Of a stretch of DNA of 64,000 nucleotides, positions 54,852-64,000 are shown piece by piece (the first letter of the stretch is position 1; each line of letters starts with the position of its first letter). Source of the DNA: Companilactobacillus nodensis DSM 19682 = JCM 14932 = NBRC 107160 (lineage in GTDB: Bacteria > Bacillota > Bacilli > Lactobacillales > Lactobacillaceae); assembly GCF_000615905.1 (NCBI RefSeq), contig NZ_BAMN01000001.1, forward strand, positions 124,001-188,000, read 5' to 3'. Below the pieces are notes generated by a model, which saw nothing but the letters and a program-made list of their open reading frames with translations, was not told the DNA's origin and ran no database searches. Made by a program: the position numbers and the translations under genes.

Positions 54852-57095
54852 ATGATGAACTTATTAAGAAAAATCAAATTAGACGATGAATTTATTGATG
54901 AAGTAAAAGCAACAGTTAAACCACATTGGGGAGAATTAGGCTGGGTTACTTACAAGCGTACTTATGCACGTTGGATCCCAGAATTAGGACGTACTGAGAA
55001 CTGGTCAGAAACTGTTAAACGTGTAATCGAAGGTAACATTAATCTTGATCCTCGTTTGAAAGATGAATCATTGACTGAAGAACAATATCAAAGCTTGGTT
55101 AGTGAGGCTAAAGAATTATATAAATTGGTCTACGGATTAGCAGCAACTCCATCAGGTAGAAACCTCTGGATCTCTGGTACTGAATATCAAGACCGTAACG
55201 GGGATGCTTTGAACAACTGTTGGTTTATTGCTATCAGACCACAAAAGTACGGTGATAGTCATATTCTTCCTAGTTATCTTAATGAAGACCAAGTCGCTGT
55301 ATCAATGCCATTTTCATTCATGTTTGATCAATTGATGAAGGGTGGCGGCGTTGGTTTCTCCGTTGTTCCTGACAATATGAAGCAAATGCCTGTTGTTGAT
55401 AAGAAGGTTAATCTAACTGTACTTATCAGCAAATCTAGCGCTTCTTACAAGGATTCGATCGAAGCAGGTGCAATTGATCGTGAAGACTACTTAAAGGATC
55501 ACGACATCGCTGACGTTCGTTTCTACAAGCTTCCAGATACTCGTGAAGGCTGGGTGGTTGCCAATGCTAATATGATCGATGCTCACTTCTCTGCTACTAA
55601 TGCGGAAGATGTTAATGATGTTGTTTTGGATATCACAGATATTCGTCCTAAGGGTGCCAAGATCAAGGGCTTCGGCGGTACCGCTTCAGGTCCTGTACCA
55701 TTGATCGAAATGTTCTTCGACATCAATGAAGTTTTGGATAATGCCGTTGGCAAGCAATTGACCTCAGTTGACTGTACCGATATGGGTAACTTGATCGGTA
55801 AGACTGTTGTTGCTGGTAATGTTCGTCGTTCAGCTGAATTGGCACTTGGTGGTGCCACTGATAATGACTTCATTACTATGAAACAAGATCAAGAGAAGCT
55901 ATACCATCACCGTTGGGCATCAAATAACAGTGTTGCTGTTGATTCTAAGTTTAATAAGTATCAACCGATTGCTGATTCTATCGTTCATAACGGTGAACCC
56001 GGCATTGTTAATCTCGAGTTATCACGTAATTATGGCCGTATCGCTGATGGTTACCAACCAGGAATTGATGACGCTGTTGAGGGAACTAATCCTTGTGGTG
56101 AAATTTCATTAAGCAATGGTGAACCATGTAACTTGTTCGAAGTCTTCCCAGTTATTGCCGAAAAGCAAGGCTGGGAACTTGAAGAAGCTTTTGATTTAGC
56201 TGCTAGATATACAAAGCGTGTTACATTCAGCAGTTATGATTGGGAAGTTTCTCGTAAAGCTATCCAAAAGAATCGTCGTATCGGTGTCTCAATGTCAGGT
56301 ATTCAAGATTGGATCTTAAATACGTTCGGTAATCGTGTTGTTACGGGATTTGAAGATACTAAGGATCAAGATGGTGTTGCCATCAAGAAGCCTATTTATG
56401 ATAAGAGAATCGTTAAGAGATTTGATGACTTGTACCACTCAGTTGTCAAAGCTGATGAAGATTATTCAAATGAATTGAATTGTAATACTTCAATCAAACA
56501 CACAACTGTTAAGCCATCAGGTACAGTTGCCAAACTTGCCGGTGTATCAGAAGGAATGCACTTCCACTATGCCGGTTACTTGATTCAAAGAATCAGATTC
56601 CAAGACAGTGATCCATTGCTTCCAGCATTGAAGGCATGTGGTTACAAGATCGAGCCTGATGTTTATACTAAACATACAATGTGTGTCGAATTCCCAGTTA
56701 AGGCTGTCAATGCCGACAATCCTAACTTCGCATCTGCTGGTAATGTTTCAATTGCTGAGCAGTTTGCTACACAAGCATTCCTACAAACTTACTGGTCAGA
56801 CAATGCTGTAAGTTGTACTGTTACATTCCAACCAGAGGAATCCGATGAAATTGCCCCATTGATGTATCAATACAGAAACATCACTAAGTCAACTTCATTG
56901 CTACCATATAGTGGTGGTGAATTCAAACAGGCTCCTAAAGAACCAATCAATAAAAAAGTCTACAAGGAACGTGAATCCATGATCAGCGGTAATGTTGCTA
57001 AGAAATTTGCTGAGATGAACGATAATCATGATAAGAAAGATATTGAACTTGTTGATCAATCTGATTGTGAAAGTGGAGCATGTCCTATTAGATAG
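54852..57095 (+). CDS. nrdJ: Adenosylcobalamin-dependent ribonucleoside-triphosphate reductase (class II)
   Basis: Monomeric B12-dependent enzyme that makes dNTPs from NTPs without oxygen sensitivity, as in Lactobacillus leichmannii RTPR (739 aa; here 747). Active-site cysteines: NNCWFIAIR (about 117-125) and thiyl-radical Cys in EGTNPCGEISLSNGEPCN (about 411-428), with C-terminal shuttle cysteines in DCESGACPIR at the end. TTTVKPSGTVAKLAG is the phosphate loop. TTGGAGTG ribosome site. Confidence 0.97.
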   Translation: MMNLLRKIKLDDEFIDEVKATVKPHWGELGWVTYKRTYARWIPELGRTENWSETVKRVIEGNINLDPRLKDESLTEEQYQSLVSEAKELYKLVYGLAATPSGRNLWISGTEYQDRNGDALNNCWFIAIRPQKYGDSHILPSYLNEDQVAVSMPFSFMFDQLMKGGGVGFSVVPDNMKQMPVVDKKVNLTVLISKSSASYKDSIEAGAIDREDYLKDHDIADVRFYKLPDTREGWVVANANMIDAHFSATNAEDVNDVVLDITDIRPKGAKIKGFGGTASGPVPLIEMFFDINEVLDNAVGKQLTSVDCTDMGNLIGKTVVAGNVRRSAELALGGATDNDFITMKQDQEKLYHHRWASNNSVAVDSKFNKYQPIADSIVHNGEPGIVNLELSRNYGRIADGYQPGIDDAVEGTNPCGEISLSNGEPCNLFEVFPVIAEKQGWELEEAFDLAARYTKRVTFSSYDWEVSRKAIQKNRRIGVSMSGIQDWILNTFGNRVVTGFEDTKDQDGVAIKKPIYDKRIVKRFDDLYHSVVKADEDYSNELNCNTSIKHTTVKPSGTVAKLAGVSEGMHFHYAGYLIQRIRFQDSDPLLPALKACGYKIEPDVYTKHTMCVEFPVKAVNADNPNFASAGNVSIAEQFATQAFLQTYWSDNAVSCTVTFQPEESDEIAPLMYQYRNITKSTSLLPYSGGEFKQAPKEPINKKVYKERESMISGNVAKKFAEMNDNHDKKDIELVDQSDCESGACPIR

Positions 57096-57131
57096 AGCGC
57101 GTTTAGAGCGTGTTAAAAGTCGGTAACGTTC
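57096..57131 (+). repeat. Remnant of repeat family 2
   Basis: GCGCGTTTAGAGCGTG followed by TTAAAAGTCGG and GAGCATTTTAA resembles the start of family-2 unit 1 (46215 onward: AGAGCGTGTCCAAAG ... GAGCATCAC). The rest of the unit is missing. Confidence 0.4.
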
Positions 57132-57158
57132 GAGCATTTTAATATATAAAAATAAATG

Positions 57159-57198
57159 TCCTCAACCAATAGAAATATTTATTGGTTGAGGATTTTTT
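57159..57198 (+). terminator. Terminator after nrdJ
   Basis: TCCTCAACCAAT AGAAATATTT ATTGGTTGAGGA followed by T-run. Confidence 0.9.
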
Positions 57199-57334
57199 TA
57201 TACTATTTATTTATCAAAATCAATTTTCTTATAAATAATCTCTGAAAATTTACACAAACTTTACAATAAATAAGAAAGAAATATACATCCTTACCACATA
57301 CTAAATGTACCGAAATTTATATGGGGTGAATAAG

Positions 57335-58417
57335 ATGTCTACAATTTTGAATCAAGTATCAAAAAATTACGGCGCAAACAACGTTATTTTGAATAACGTA
57401 TCTGCTGAAATCGAAACAGGGGAGTTCTTTGTTATCGTTGGACCTTCTGGATGCGGTAAGAGTACGTTGTTGCGCATGATTGCGGGATTAACAGAAATTT
57501 CTGACGGTGAGATCAGTATTGATGGTCAAGTTGTGAATGACTTACAACCTAAGGATCGTAAGTTAACAATGGTTTTCCAAAGTTACGCACTGTTCCCATT
57601 CTTGAACGTTTGGGACAACGTTGCCTTTGGTTTGAAGGCTAGAAAGCTCGATCAAGCCGAGGTGCATCAACGTGTTAATGATGCCTTGGATATGGTTAGT
57701 TTGAGTGAGTTCAAGGATCGCAAACCACGTGAATTGTCTGGTGGTCAACGCCAACGTGTGGCTCTTGCTCGTGCAGTTGCTAGTGACGCTAAGATTTGTT
57801 TGATGGATGAACCTTTATCAAACTTGGACGCACAATTGCGTGTTAAGATGCGCCAAGAAATTTACCAACTACAAAGAAAGCTTGGTATTACTTTGATCTA
57901 TGTTACTCATGATCAAGTTGAAGCAATGACAATGGCTGATCATATCATGGTATTAAACGATCATGAGGTTCAACAAATTGGTACGCCAACAGAAATTTAT
58001 CAACAACCAGCTAATGCGTTTGTGGCTAATTTCTTTGGTACACCGCTTATTAATGTTATGCCCGCCCAAAAGATTGATGATTATACATTGAATGTTGATG
58101 GTGATTTTGAAATCCGTATGGAACAAAAAATCACTGACAAGGCTACTAAGATCGGTATTCGCCCTGGTGAATTATCAATTGAACATGCAGATGAATTATT
58201 TGCTAATGCAACTGTTAAGAGTACAGAGTTCCTAGGAGACGAAACTATTGTTTATGCAACAACAAACAGTGGTCATGATATCAGAGTTCTCTTACCGGGT
58301 AAGGCAGTATATGCAGCCTTTGAAAAAATTAAAATCAGTTCAAGTAACAACATCTTCTTGTTCGATTCATTGAACAAACGTATCCCGATGGAAATGGGGG
58401 ATTTGGTCAATGCTTAA
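57335..58417 (+). CDS. ugpC: ABC transporter ATP-binding protein, UgpC/MsmK type
   Basis: ATPase of the glycerol-3-phosphate importer, 360 aa from ATG 57335 (GGGGTGA ribosome site; upstream ATG 57305 lacks one). Walker A GPSGCGKST (36-44), Q-loop VFQSYALFPFLNV, signature LSGGQRQRVALARA, Walker B CLMDEPLSNLDAQLR and H-loop YVTHDQVEAM. A C-terminal TOBE domain (about 235-360) is present. It overlaps the next permease gene by eight bases. Confidence 0.92.
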   Translation: MSTILNQVSKNYGANNVILNNVSAEIETGEFFVIVGPSGCGKSTLLRMIAGLTEISDGEISIDGQVVNDLQPKDRKLTMVFQSYALFPFLNVWDNVAFGLKARKLDQAEVHQRVNDALDMVSLSEFKDRKPRELSGGQRQRVALARAVASDAKICLMDEPLSNLDAQLRVKMRQEIYQLQRKLGITLIYVTHDQVEAMTMADHIMVLNDHEVQQIGTPTEIYQQPANAFVANFFGTPLINVMPAQKIDDYTLNVDGDFEIRMEQKITDKATKIGIRPGELSIEHADELFANATVKSTEFLGDETIVYATTNSGHDIRVLLPGKAVYAAFEKIKISSSNNIFLFDSLNKRIPMEMGDLVNA

Positions 58418-59351
58418 ATCAACAACTCCTACGGTGGTTGGATCTAAGACAGAGGCAAAGACTAAACATCGTACTTTCTCATTAAATGCAAAAGACAAAT
58501 ACTACGCAGCACTATTTTTAGGCCCGTCACTTTTAATCTTGAGTGTTTTTGTATTTTACCCAATGCTCAGAACACTTTATATCAGTATGTTTTTAACAAA
58601 TACTTTAGGTAAAACAACTGTCTTCAACGGACTGGGTAACTATACCGATTTATTAGGTTCGCCAGAATACATTGCTAGTTTAGGTTCAACGTTAGTCTAT
58701 GTGTTCGCAGTAACAGTTTTAACCGTTGGAATTGGGTTATTATTAGCTAATTTGGCAAGTAAGCGACTACCAGGTATTGGTATTTTCAGAACCCTTTACT
58801 CAGTAACGATGGGTGTTTCAGTTTCTGTTGCCGCAATTTTCTGGCTATTCATTTTCAATCCATCAACTGGATTCTTTGCATTGCTAAGTAACCTGTTAGG
58901 TCTACCAGTTATCAATTGGTTAACAGATCCAACGATGGCAATGTGGGCCGTTATTATCACAACTGTTTGGATGAACTTAGGATTCACTTTCTTGATCTTA
59001 TTAGGTGCTATCTCAGCAGTACCAACTACTTTGTACGAAGCAGCAAGTATTGAGGGTGCATCAGAACGTCGTCAATTCTTCAAGATCACTGTACCAATGA
59101 TCTCACCAACACTTTTCTTCGTTTCAACAATTACTTTGATCGAAGGATTCAAGAGTTTTGGTTTGATCGATTTGATTACTAAGGGTGGTCCTACAAACTC
59201 AACTAACATGTTAGTTTATAGAATCTACAAGGATGCCTTTTACAGTGGTAATTATGCACAAGCCAGTTCAGAAGCAATTATCTTAACAGTTATTATTGCC
59301 TTCTTCACATTCTTACAATTCAAATTCTTAGAAAAACGGGTGAACTATTAA
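58410..59351 (+). CDS. ugpA: Glycerol-3-phosphate ABC transporter permease
   Basis: Inner-membrane permease of the MalF/UgpA group, 313 aa. Six hydrophobic segments after a polar N-terminus (first at about 33-55). The EAA loop that docks on the ATPase is LYEAASIEGASERRQFFKIT (about residues 207-226). Overlaps ugpC and the following gene (TAATG), consistent with a coupled operon. Confidence 0.9.
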   Translation: MLKSTTPTVVGSKTEAKTKHRTFSLNAKDKYYAALFLGPSLLILSVFVFYPMLRTLYISMFLTNTLGKTTVFNGLGNYTDLLGSPEYIASLGSTLVYVFAVTVLTVGIGLLLANLASKRLPGIGIFRTLYSVTMGVSVSVAAIFWLFIFNPSTGFFALLSNLLGLPVINWLTDPTMAMWAVIITTVWMNLGFTFLILLGAISAVPTTLYEAASIEGASERRQFFKITVPMISPTLFFVSTITLIEGFKSFGLIDLITKGGPTNSTNMLVYRIYKDAFYSGNYAQASSEAIILTVIIAFFTFLQFKFLEKRVNY

Positions 59352-60181
59352 TGATTAGTACAAACAAACCAAGCCGTTTGAATAAGATTGTTAGCTATAC
59401 ATTACTTTTGCTACTGGCATTTGTAATCTTGGCTCCATTCTTTATTGGTATTTGGACAAGTTTTCTACCAACTATGGAAATTGCTAAGGGCAATTTCTTA
59501 AGCACTGACTTATCTCTTAACAACTACGTATCAGCTTTTACAAAGACACCGATTTTGCGTTACTTAGGAAACAGTTTAGTAGTTTCTGTTCTAACAATGG
59601 CAGCACAATTAGTATTCTGTTCAATGAGTGCTTATGCCTTTGTATTCTTAAAGTTCAAGTATCGTAATGCTATCTTCGTTTTATTCTTGATCACAATGAT
59701 GCTTCCGTTTGAAGCAGAGATTATTCCTAACTTCACAACGGTGAAGAACTTAGGTATGTTAGATCATTATTCAGTATTATTGATTCCATTTTTAACTTCA
59801 GCCTTTGGTACATTTATGTTGCGTCAAGCATTCATGCAAACACCAAGTGAGCTTAAGGAAGCGGCCGATATTGAGGGATTGAATCATTTCCAATTCTACT
59901 GGAACATTGTTTTGCCATATAACAAAGTAAGTTTGATCACTTTGGGAGCATATAGTTTCTTAGGTGCTTGGAATCAATATTTATGGCCAATGCTTACTAC
60001 TTTTAGTAATAATTCACGACTGATTCAAAATGGTTTGCGTCAATTGCAATCTGAAGAAACATTTAATGACTGGGGTATGATCCAAGCCAGTGCAGCAATT
60101 ATTGTTATTCCAACAATCCTTGTATTGTTCATTGGCCAACATTACTTCAAATCTGGTATGAATGAAGGAGCCGTTAAGTAA
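59351..60181 (+). CDS. ugpE: Glycerol-3-phosphate ABC transporter permease
   Basis: MalG/UgpE-type permease, 276 aa, six hydrophobic segments. EAA loop: LKEAADIEGLNHFQFYWNIV (about residues 172-191). The last codons and stop are followed at once by the start of the binding-protein gene. Confidence 0.9.
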   Translation: MISTNKPSRLNKIVSYTLLLLLAFVILAPFFIGIWTSFLPTMEIAKGNFLSTDLSLNNYVSAFTKTPILRYLGNSLVVSVLTMAAQLVFCSMSAYAFVFLKFKYRNAIFVLFLITMMLPFEAEIIPNFTTVKNLGMLDHYSVLLIPFLTSAFGTFMLRQAFMQTPSELKEAADIEGLNHFQFYWNIVLPYNKVSLITLGAYSFLGAWNQYLWPMLTTFSNNSRLIQNGLRQLQSEETFNDWGMIQASAAIIVIPTILVLFIGQHYFKSGMNEGAVK

Positions 60182-60182
60182 A

Positions 60183-61541
60183 ATGAATAAACGACTAAAG
60201 AACTCACTGATTTCATTAACCTTAATTATTGCTGCAGTGTTTGTTGGTATTTTTACAACTAACAAACCTGTTAAATCATCTAGCTCATCAGATAGAACAC
60301 AAGTTGTTTTCTGGCATGAATTAGGTGGAGCATCTGAAGATGCGCTTGAAGAAGTAGTTAATGGCTTCAATAAGTCACAATCAAAATATGAAGTTGTACC
60401 AAAGTATCAAGGTTCATACGATGAAGCCATCCAAAAGATCCTTCAAACACATGGTACAAGTACATCACCAGCTGTTTTCCAAGCTTTTGATATTGCGACA
60501 GCTCAAATGATCCACAGTAAGTACACAACACCAGTTCAAAATTTTATTGACAAAGATCCAAGTTTTGATATTGAAAAAATTGCTCCAGCCGCTAGATCAT
60601 TCTATTCAAATGGTGGTAAGCAACAAGCAATGCCATTCAATACATCACAACCAGTTCTATACTACAATGCTTCATTATTGAAGAAGTATAAGATTACACC
60701 ACCACCTGTTTCGCCAACGTACTCAGATATTACTCGTGTAGCTCAACAATTATATGAACGTTCAGGTCACAAGACTAAGGGTATGACGGTTCAAATTTAT
60801 GGTTGGTTACTGGAACAAGCTACAACTAATGCTGGTACAGCTTTAGCAAACAACAACAATGGTCACACCGGTATTCCAACTGGTATTGATATGGACAATC
60901 CTTCAACTGTTAAGTTCCTTGAATGGATCCACAAAAATATCAAGTCAGGCGACTTCATCAATTACGGTTCTGGTGCCAGTGCTGGTGCTAACCAAACTGC
61001 CGGATTCTTAGCTGGTAAGGTTGGTATCTTTATCCAATCTTCAGCAAGTATCGGTGAACTAACAGCCAACAACAAAGATCAACTTGGAATTACATACTTC
61101 CCACATCCAGACGGCCAAAAAGCCAACGGTGTATCAATTGGTGGGGCAGCATTATGGATCTCAAACGACAAACCAAAAGCAGTTCAACAAGGTGCCTATG
61201 AATTTGCTAAGTATGCTTTGAGTCCAGCAGTTCAAGCTCAATGGCAAAAATCAACAGGTTATCTAGCACTCAACAAGGATTCACAAAAAGAAAAGATTTT
61301 AAAAGATCTTTACGCTAAGAATCCAGAAGCTAAGGTTCCTGGTCAACAACTAGCAGATGCAAAACCTAATTACGTAAACTCAGGTATCCTGCTTGAAGGG
61401 ATGCAAGTTACTCGTCAATTAGAAGAAGTAGCGATGGAAGAATCATATAACGGTGGAGATATTCATAAGGCTTTGAAGAAAGCTACAAAGAATGTGAATC
61501 AGAATATCACAACTTCAAATCGTGCAAATGGCTATAAATAG
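60183..61541 (+). CDS. ugpB: Glycerol-3-phosphate ABC transporter substrate-binding protein
   Basis: Family 1 extracellular binding protein, 452 aa from ATG 60183; GAAGGAG inside the end of ugpE is the ribosome site. Residues 1-30 form a hydrophobic N-terminus, but no lipobox cysteine exists (AAVFVGIFTTN where a Cys is expected), so it may be held by an uncleaved membrane anchor. The mature part opens VVFWHELGGASEDALEEVV, typical of UgpB. Gene order ATPase-permease-permease-binding protein fits an sn-glycerol-3-phosphate or glycerophosphodiester system, inferred from family resemblance. Confidence 0.88.
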   Translation: MNKRLKNSLISLTLIIAAVFVGIFTTNKPVKSSSSSDRTQVVFWHELGGASEDALEEVVNGFNKSQSKYEVVPKYQGSYDEAIQKILQTHGTSTSPAVFQAFDIATAQMIHSKYTTPVQNFIDKDPSFDIEKIAPAARSFYSNGGKQQAMPFNTSQPVLYYNASLLKKYKITPPPVSPTYSDITRVAQQLYERSGHKTKGMTVQIYGWLLEQATTNAGTALANNNNGHTGIPTGIDMDNPSTVKFLEWIHKNIKSGDFINYGSGASAGANQTAGFLAGKVGIFIQSSASIGELTANNKDQLGITYFPHPDGQKANGVSIGGAALWISNDKPKAVQQGAYEFAKYALSPAVQAQWQKSTGYLALNKDSQKEKILKDLYAKNPEAKVPGQQLADAKPNYVNSGILLEGMQVTRQLEEVAMEESYNGGDIHKALKKATKNVNQNITTSNRANGYK

Positions 61542-61549
61542 GCTTTAGT

Positions 61550-61588
61550 AAAGACATATTCAAAAATAAATTTGATTATGTCTTTTTT
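61550..61588 (+). terminator. Terminator after ugpB
   Basis: AAAGACATA ... TATGTCTTTTTTC, nine-bp stem with an 18-nt loop. Confidence 0.65.
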
Positions 61589-61604
61589 CTTTACAATTTT
61601 CGAT

Positions 61605-61646
61605 TACAGTTGTAAACTATGTTTTGTAATAAAGATTACAAATGTA
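61605..61646 (+). promoter_or_regulatory. Two cop boxes in the copY promoter
   Basis: TACAGTTGTA (61605-61614) and TACAAATGTA (61637-61646) match the cop box TACANNTGTA, 32 bp apart. The first falls between TTTACA (61590) and TAAACT, a -35/-10 pair with 17-bp spacing, so bound CopY would block RNA polymerase. Confidence 0.9.
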
Positions 61647-61667
61647 AACGAGAAGGAAATAACTATT

Positions 61668-62087
61668 ATGAAAGAAATCGAGAATATGACAAAAGCCGAA
61701 TGGCAAGTGATGAGAATTATTTGGACACTCGGAGAAGCAACTAGTAAACAAGTCATTGAAGTTCTGGAACGGAAGACTGAGTGGAAACAAGCTACCATCA
61801 AAACACTGATTATCCGGCTTCAGAAAAAGAATTTCTTAAAGGCTGATGAATCTAAGAGACCATATGTCTATCATCCCCAAGTCACAGAAAGTGACGCAAT
61901 TCATCAAAGTGTTAATAATATGTTTGATAACCTTTGTTGTATGAAAAAGGGGAAGGCTATCGGAGATTTGATTCAAAATTCGGATATATCAAAGGGCGAT
62001 ATTAGAGATTTAATTAGTTTGTTACAAGAAAAAGAGAAAACCGCACCTGAAACCGTTAAGTGTGATTGTTTGGAGGCAACGGCATGA
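61668..62087 (+). CDS. copY: CopY/BlaI-family copper-responsive repressor
   Basis: Winged-helix repressor of 139 aa from ATG 61668 (AGAAGGAAA ribosome site). The DNA-binding domain is at residues 5-75 (KAEWQVMRIIWTLGEATSKQ and TIKTLIIRLQKK). The C-terminal metal hook is KCDCLEA, plus a CC pair near residue 85; Zn holds the DNA-binding form and Cu(I) releases it. It overlaps the following ATPase gene by four bases. Confidence 0.93.
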   Translation: MKEIENMTKAEWQVMRIIWTLGEATSKQVIEVLERKTEWKQATIKTLIIRLQKKNFLKADESKRPYVYHPQVTESDAIHQSVNNMFDNLCCMKKGKAIGDLIQNSDISKGDIRDLISLLQEKEKTAPETVKCDCLEATA

Positions 62088-64000
62088 TGAAAGATATGAA
62101 GAGTGAAAAGATGGATATGCACGATATGAAAGGAATGGATCATGGCAACATGGATGATATGGGCATGAGCAGTGGCCATATGATGATGAATCACGGTGGC
62201 ATGATGATGGATATGGGCGATCTTCGTCAGAAATTCTGGGTTTCGTTGATACTTTCTATTCCAGTATTTATTTTATCGCCATTCATGGGATTGAACCTGC
62301 CATTCCAAGTTACCTTCCCTGGTTCAAGTTGGATTATTATGATTCTTAGTTCAATCTTGTATTTCTATGGTGGTAAGCCATTTCTGACTGGTGCCAGAGG
62401 TGAACTTAAGGCAAAGAAGCCAGCCATGATGACCTTGATCACAATGGGTATCAGTGTTGCATATATTTATAGCATGTACTCATTTGTAATGACAAACATA
62501 CTACATAGTTCTACTAATATTATGGATTTCTTCTGGGAACTAGCATCACTGATCGATATTATGTTGTTAGGTCACTGGATCGAAATGAAGTCGACTATGA
62601 GTGCAGGTAATGCTCTACAAAAGATTGCTTCACTAGTACCTAATCAGGTTCATATGGTTCACGGTAGTGAAACAATGGATCACGATATTTCTATGGTAAA
62701 AGCCGGAGATGTGGTTGAAGTTCGTGCCGGTGAATCTATTCCGCTTGATGCAGCAATTATCAGCGGAGAAAGTTACGTCAACGAATCATTGATTACTGGT
62801 GAATCTAAAGCTGTTAAGAAATCTATTGGTGACAAAGTTGTCGGTGGATCTATCAACGGTGAAGGTACTATCAGAATTCAAGTTACAAAGACTTCAAGTG
62901 AAGGTTATTTGTCACAGATCAGTAAGTTAGTCTCAGATGCACAGACTAACAAGTCAAAGACACAAATGTTAGCTGATAGAGTTTCGGGCTGGTTATTCTA
63001 CGCTGCCGTTACTGTTGGATTAATGGCATTCTTATATTGGTTAGTATTTGGTAATATGAGTCTTGCTTTGATGCGTTTGGTTACTGTTTTGGTAATCGCA
63101 TGTCCTCACGCTTTAGGTTTGGCAATTCCACTAGTTATGGCACGTAGTACTTCAATCGCCGCAACTAACGGTCTAATTATTCGTGATAATCAAGCAATTG
63201 AAAATAGTCGTAAGATCGATTATGTTGCCATGGACAAGACTGGTACTTTGACGGAAGGTAAGTTCACCGTTAATGGTTTGAAAGCATCCGGCGACATGGA
63301 CGATGACCAACTGCTATCATTAATTGCCGGTATCGAAAGTGGTTCAAGTCACCCAATTGCTAATAGTGTGGTTGAATATGCTAAAGAACAAAAAGTTCAA
63401 GCTGCTCAACTCGATAATATCCAAGCTATCAAGGGATATGGTATGAGTGCAACTAAAGATTCACACAAATATTTATTGATCAATATGAAATATTTACAAG
63501 CTCATGAAATGGACTTTGACAAGGCCGCGGCTCAACAATATTTGGACAAAGGTAACACAATCAGTTACTTGATTGCTGACGACAAAGTTGTTGGATTCGT
63601 AGCTTTAGGTGATAAAGTCAAAGTCAACTCCGTTCAATTTATCAAAGATCTAAAAGCTAAGAACATCACACCTATCATGTTGACAGGTGATAACAAAGAA
63701 GCTGCCGCATCATTCGCAAAGCAACTTGGAATTGATGAATTCAAAGCCGAATTACTTCCTGAAGACAAGCACAAAGTTATCAAGAGTCTTGAATTAGAAG
63801 GACATCACGTCATGATGGTCGGTGACGGTATCAACGATGCACCAAGTCTGGCCAGTGCAACGATTGGTGTCGCTATTGGTGCTGGTACTGACGTTGCCAT
63901 CGATTCAGCCGACGTGATTCTCTACAACTCAGATCCAAGTGACATTACTAAGTTCTTGAATCTATCTGCTAAGACATATCGTAAGACAGTTGAAAATCTC
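62084..64000 (+). CDS. copB: Copper-exporting P1B-type ATPase, CopB-like (partial)
   Basis: Heavy-metal pump running off the window. A Met/His-rich N-terminus (about residues 1-45, MDHGNMDDMGMSSGHMMM) replaces the CxxC domains of CopA. The transmembrane metal motif is CPH (VIACPHALGLAIPL), the CopB (P1B-3) signature, where CopA has CPC. Phosphorylation DKTGTLTEG, hinge GDGINDAPSL and the HP motif GSSHPIANS are present. About 639 residues are visible; the last membrane helices are missing. GGAGG ribosome site; ATG 62084 or 62087. Controlled with copY. Confidence 0.93.
   Translation, partial: MMKDMKSEKMDMHDMKGMDHGNMDDMGMSSGHMMMNHGGMMMDMGDLRQKFWVSLILSIPVFILSPFMGLNLPFQVTFPGSSWIIMILSSILYFYGGKPFLTGARGELKAKKPAMMTLITMGISVAYIYSMYSFVMTNILHSSTNIMDFFWELASLIDIMLLGHWIEMKSTMSAGNALQKIASLVPNQVHMVHGSETMDHDISMVKAGDVVEVRAGESIPLDAAIISGESYVNESLITGESKAVKKSIGDKVVGGSINGEGTIRIQVTKTSSEGYLSQISKLVSDAQTNKSKTQMLADRVSGWLFYAAVTVGLMAFLYWLVFGNMSLALMRLVTVLVIACPHALGLAIPLVMARSTSIAATNGLIIRDNQAIENSRKIDYVAMDKTGTLTEGKFTVNGLKASGDMDDDQLLSLIAGIESGSSHPIANSVVEYAKEQKVQAAQLDNIQAIKGYGMSATKDSHKYLLINMKYLQAHEMDFDKAAAQQYLDKGNTISYLIADDKVVGFVALGDKVKVNSVQFIKDLKAKNITPIMLTGDNKEAAASFAKQLGIDEFKAELLPEDKHKVIKSLELEGHHVMMVGDGINDAPSLASATIGVAIGAGTDVAIDSADVILYNSDPSDITKFLNLSAKTYRKTVENL

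Noticed and set aside
1..64000. CRISPR arrays, prophage, insertion sequences, tRNA or rRNA genes
   Set aside because: No repeat-spacer pattern, transposase, integrase or structural RNA gene was recognised on either strand.

Overview
The window is a low-GC Gram-positive chromosome segment, almost certainly Lactobacillaceae. Gene content (B12-dependent ribonucleotide reductase, class II GalT, hisZ with short HisG, SLAP-domain surface proteins, MucBP protein, an rpoN gene) fits the Companilactobacillus (farciminis/alimentarius) group; that genus is an inference. No rRNA, tRNA, CRISPR array, prophage or insertion sequence was recognised.

Layout. 1-5.8 kb: end of ilvE, panE, then galK-galT-galR on the minus strand with GalR-type operators. 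5.9-12 kb: DegV protein, two back-to-back structured repeats, MFS pump, GNAT, frameshifted P2-type ATPase. 12-16.2 kb: 23S rRNA methyltransferase, recX, a decayed Fic/Doc cassette with a 52-aa companion, DUF402 phosphatase. 16.3-20.6 kb (minus strand): a cysteine operon made of a 32-aa leader peptide containing Cys-Cys-Cys, an intrinsic terminator, a MetA-like acyltransferase, cysK and a three-gene amino-acid (probably cystine) ABC transporter. 20.6-31.8 kb: membrane proteins, CorC-like protein, prfC, brnQ, aldo/keto reductase, glycerate kinase, YhgE/Pip protein and its divergent TetR regulator. 31.9-35 kb: rpoN, LacI regulator, HAD phosphatase. 35.1-43.8 kb: hisK and a T-box-controlled operon hisZGDBHAFIEC. 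43.8-48.8 kb: AEC carrier, a third structured repeat, MucBP protein, a second (tandem) repeat family, clpE with CIRCE. 49-51 kb: ptsHI. 51.2-54.5 kb: SLAP amidase, a GT-C-like membrane protein, a small SLAP protein. 54.8-61.5 kb: class II RNR and the ugpC-A-E-B glycerol-3-phosphate ABC operon. 61.6-64 kb: copY-copB with two cop boxes, running off the end.

Most interesting: (i) a candidate cysteine-codon transcription attenuator in front of the cysteine operon, with promoter, perfect Shine-Dalgarno, CCC leader peptide and terminator all visible; (ii) two families of intergenic structured repeats whose copies preserve helices through compensatory changes; (iii) five reading frames broken by a single base, four of them by loss of one C/G from a short C/G run, which looks like a sequencing-error signature and should be resolved before any gene is called dead.

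Starts were moved from the longest open frame where a good ribosome-binding site picks an internal codon; this is stated in the entries.
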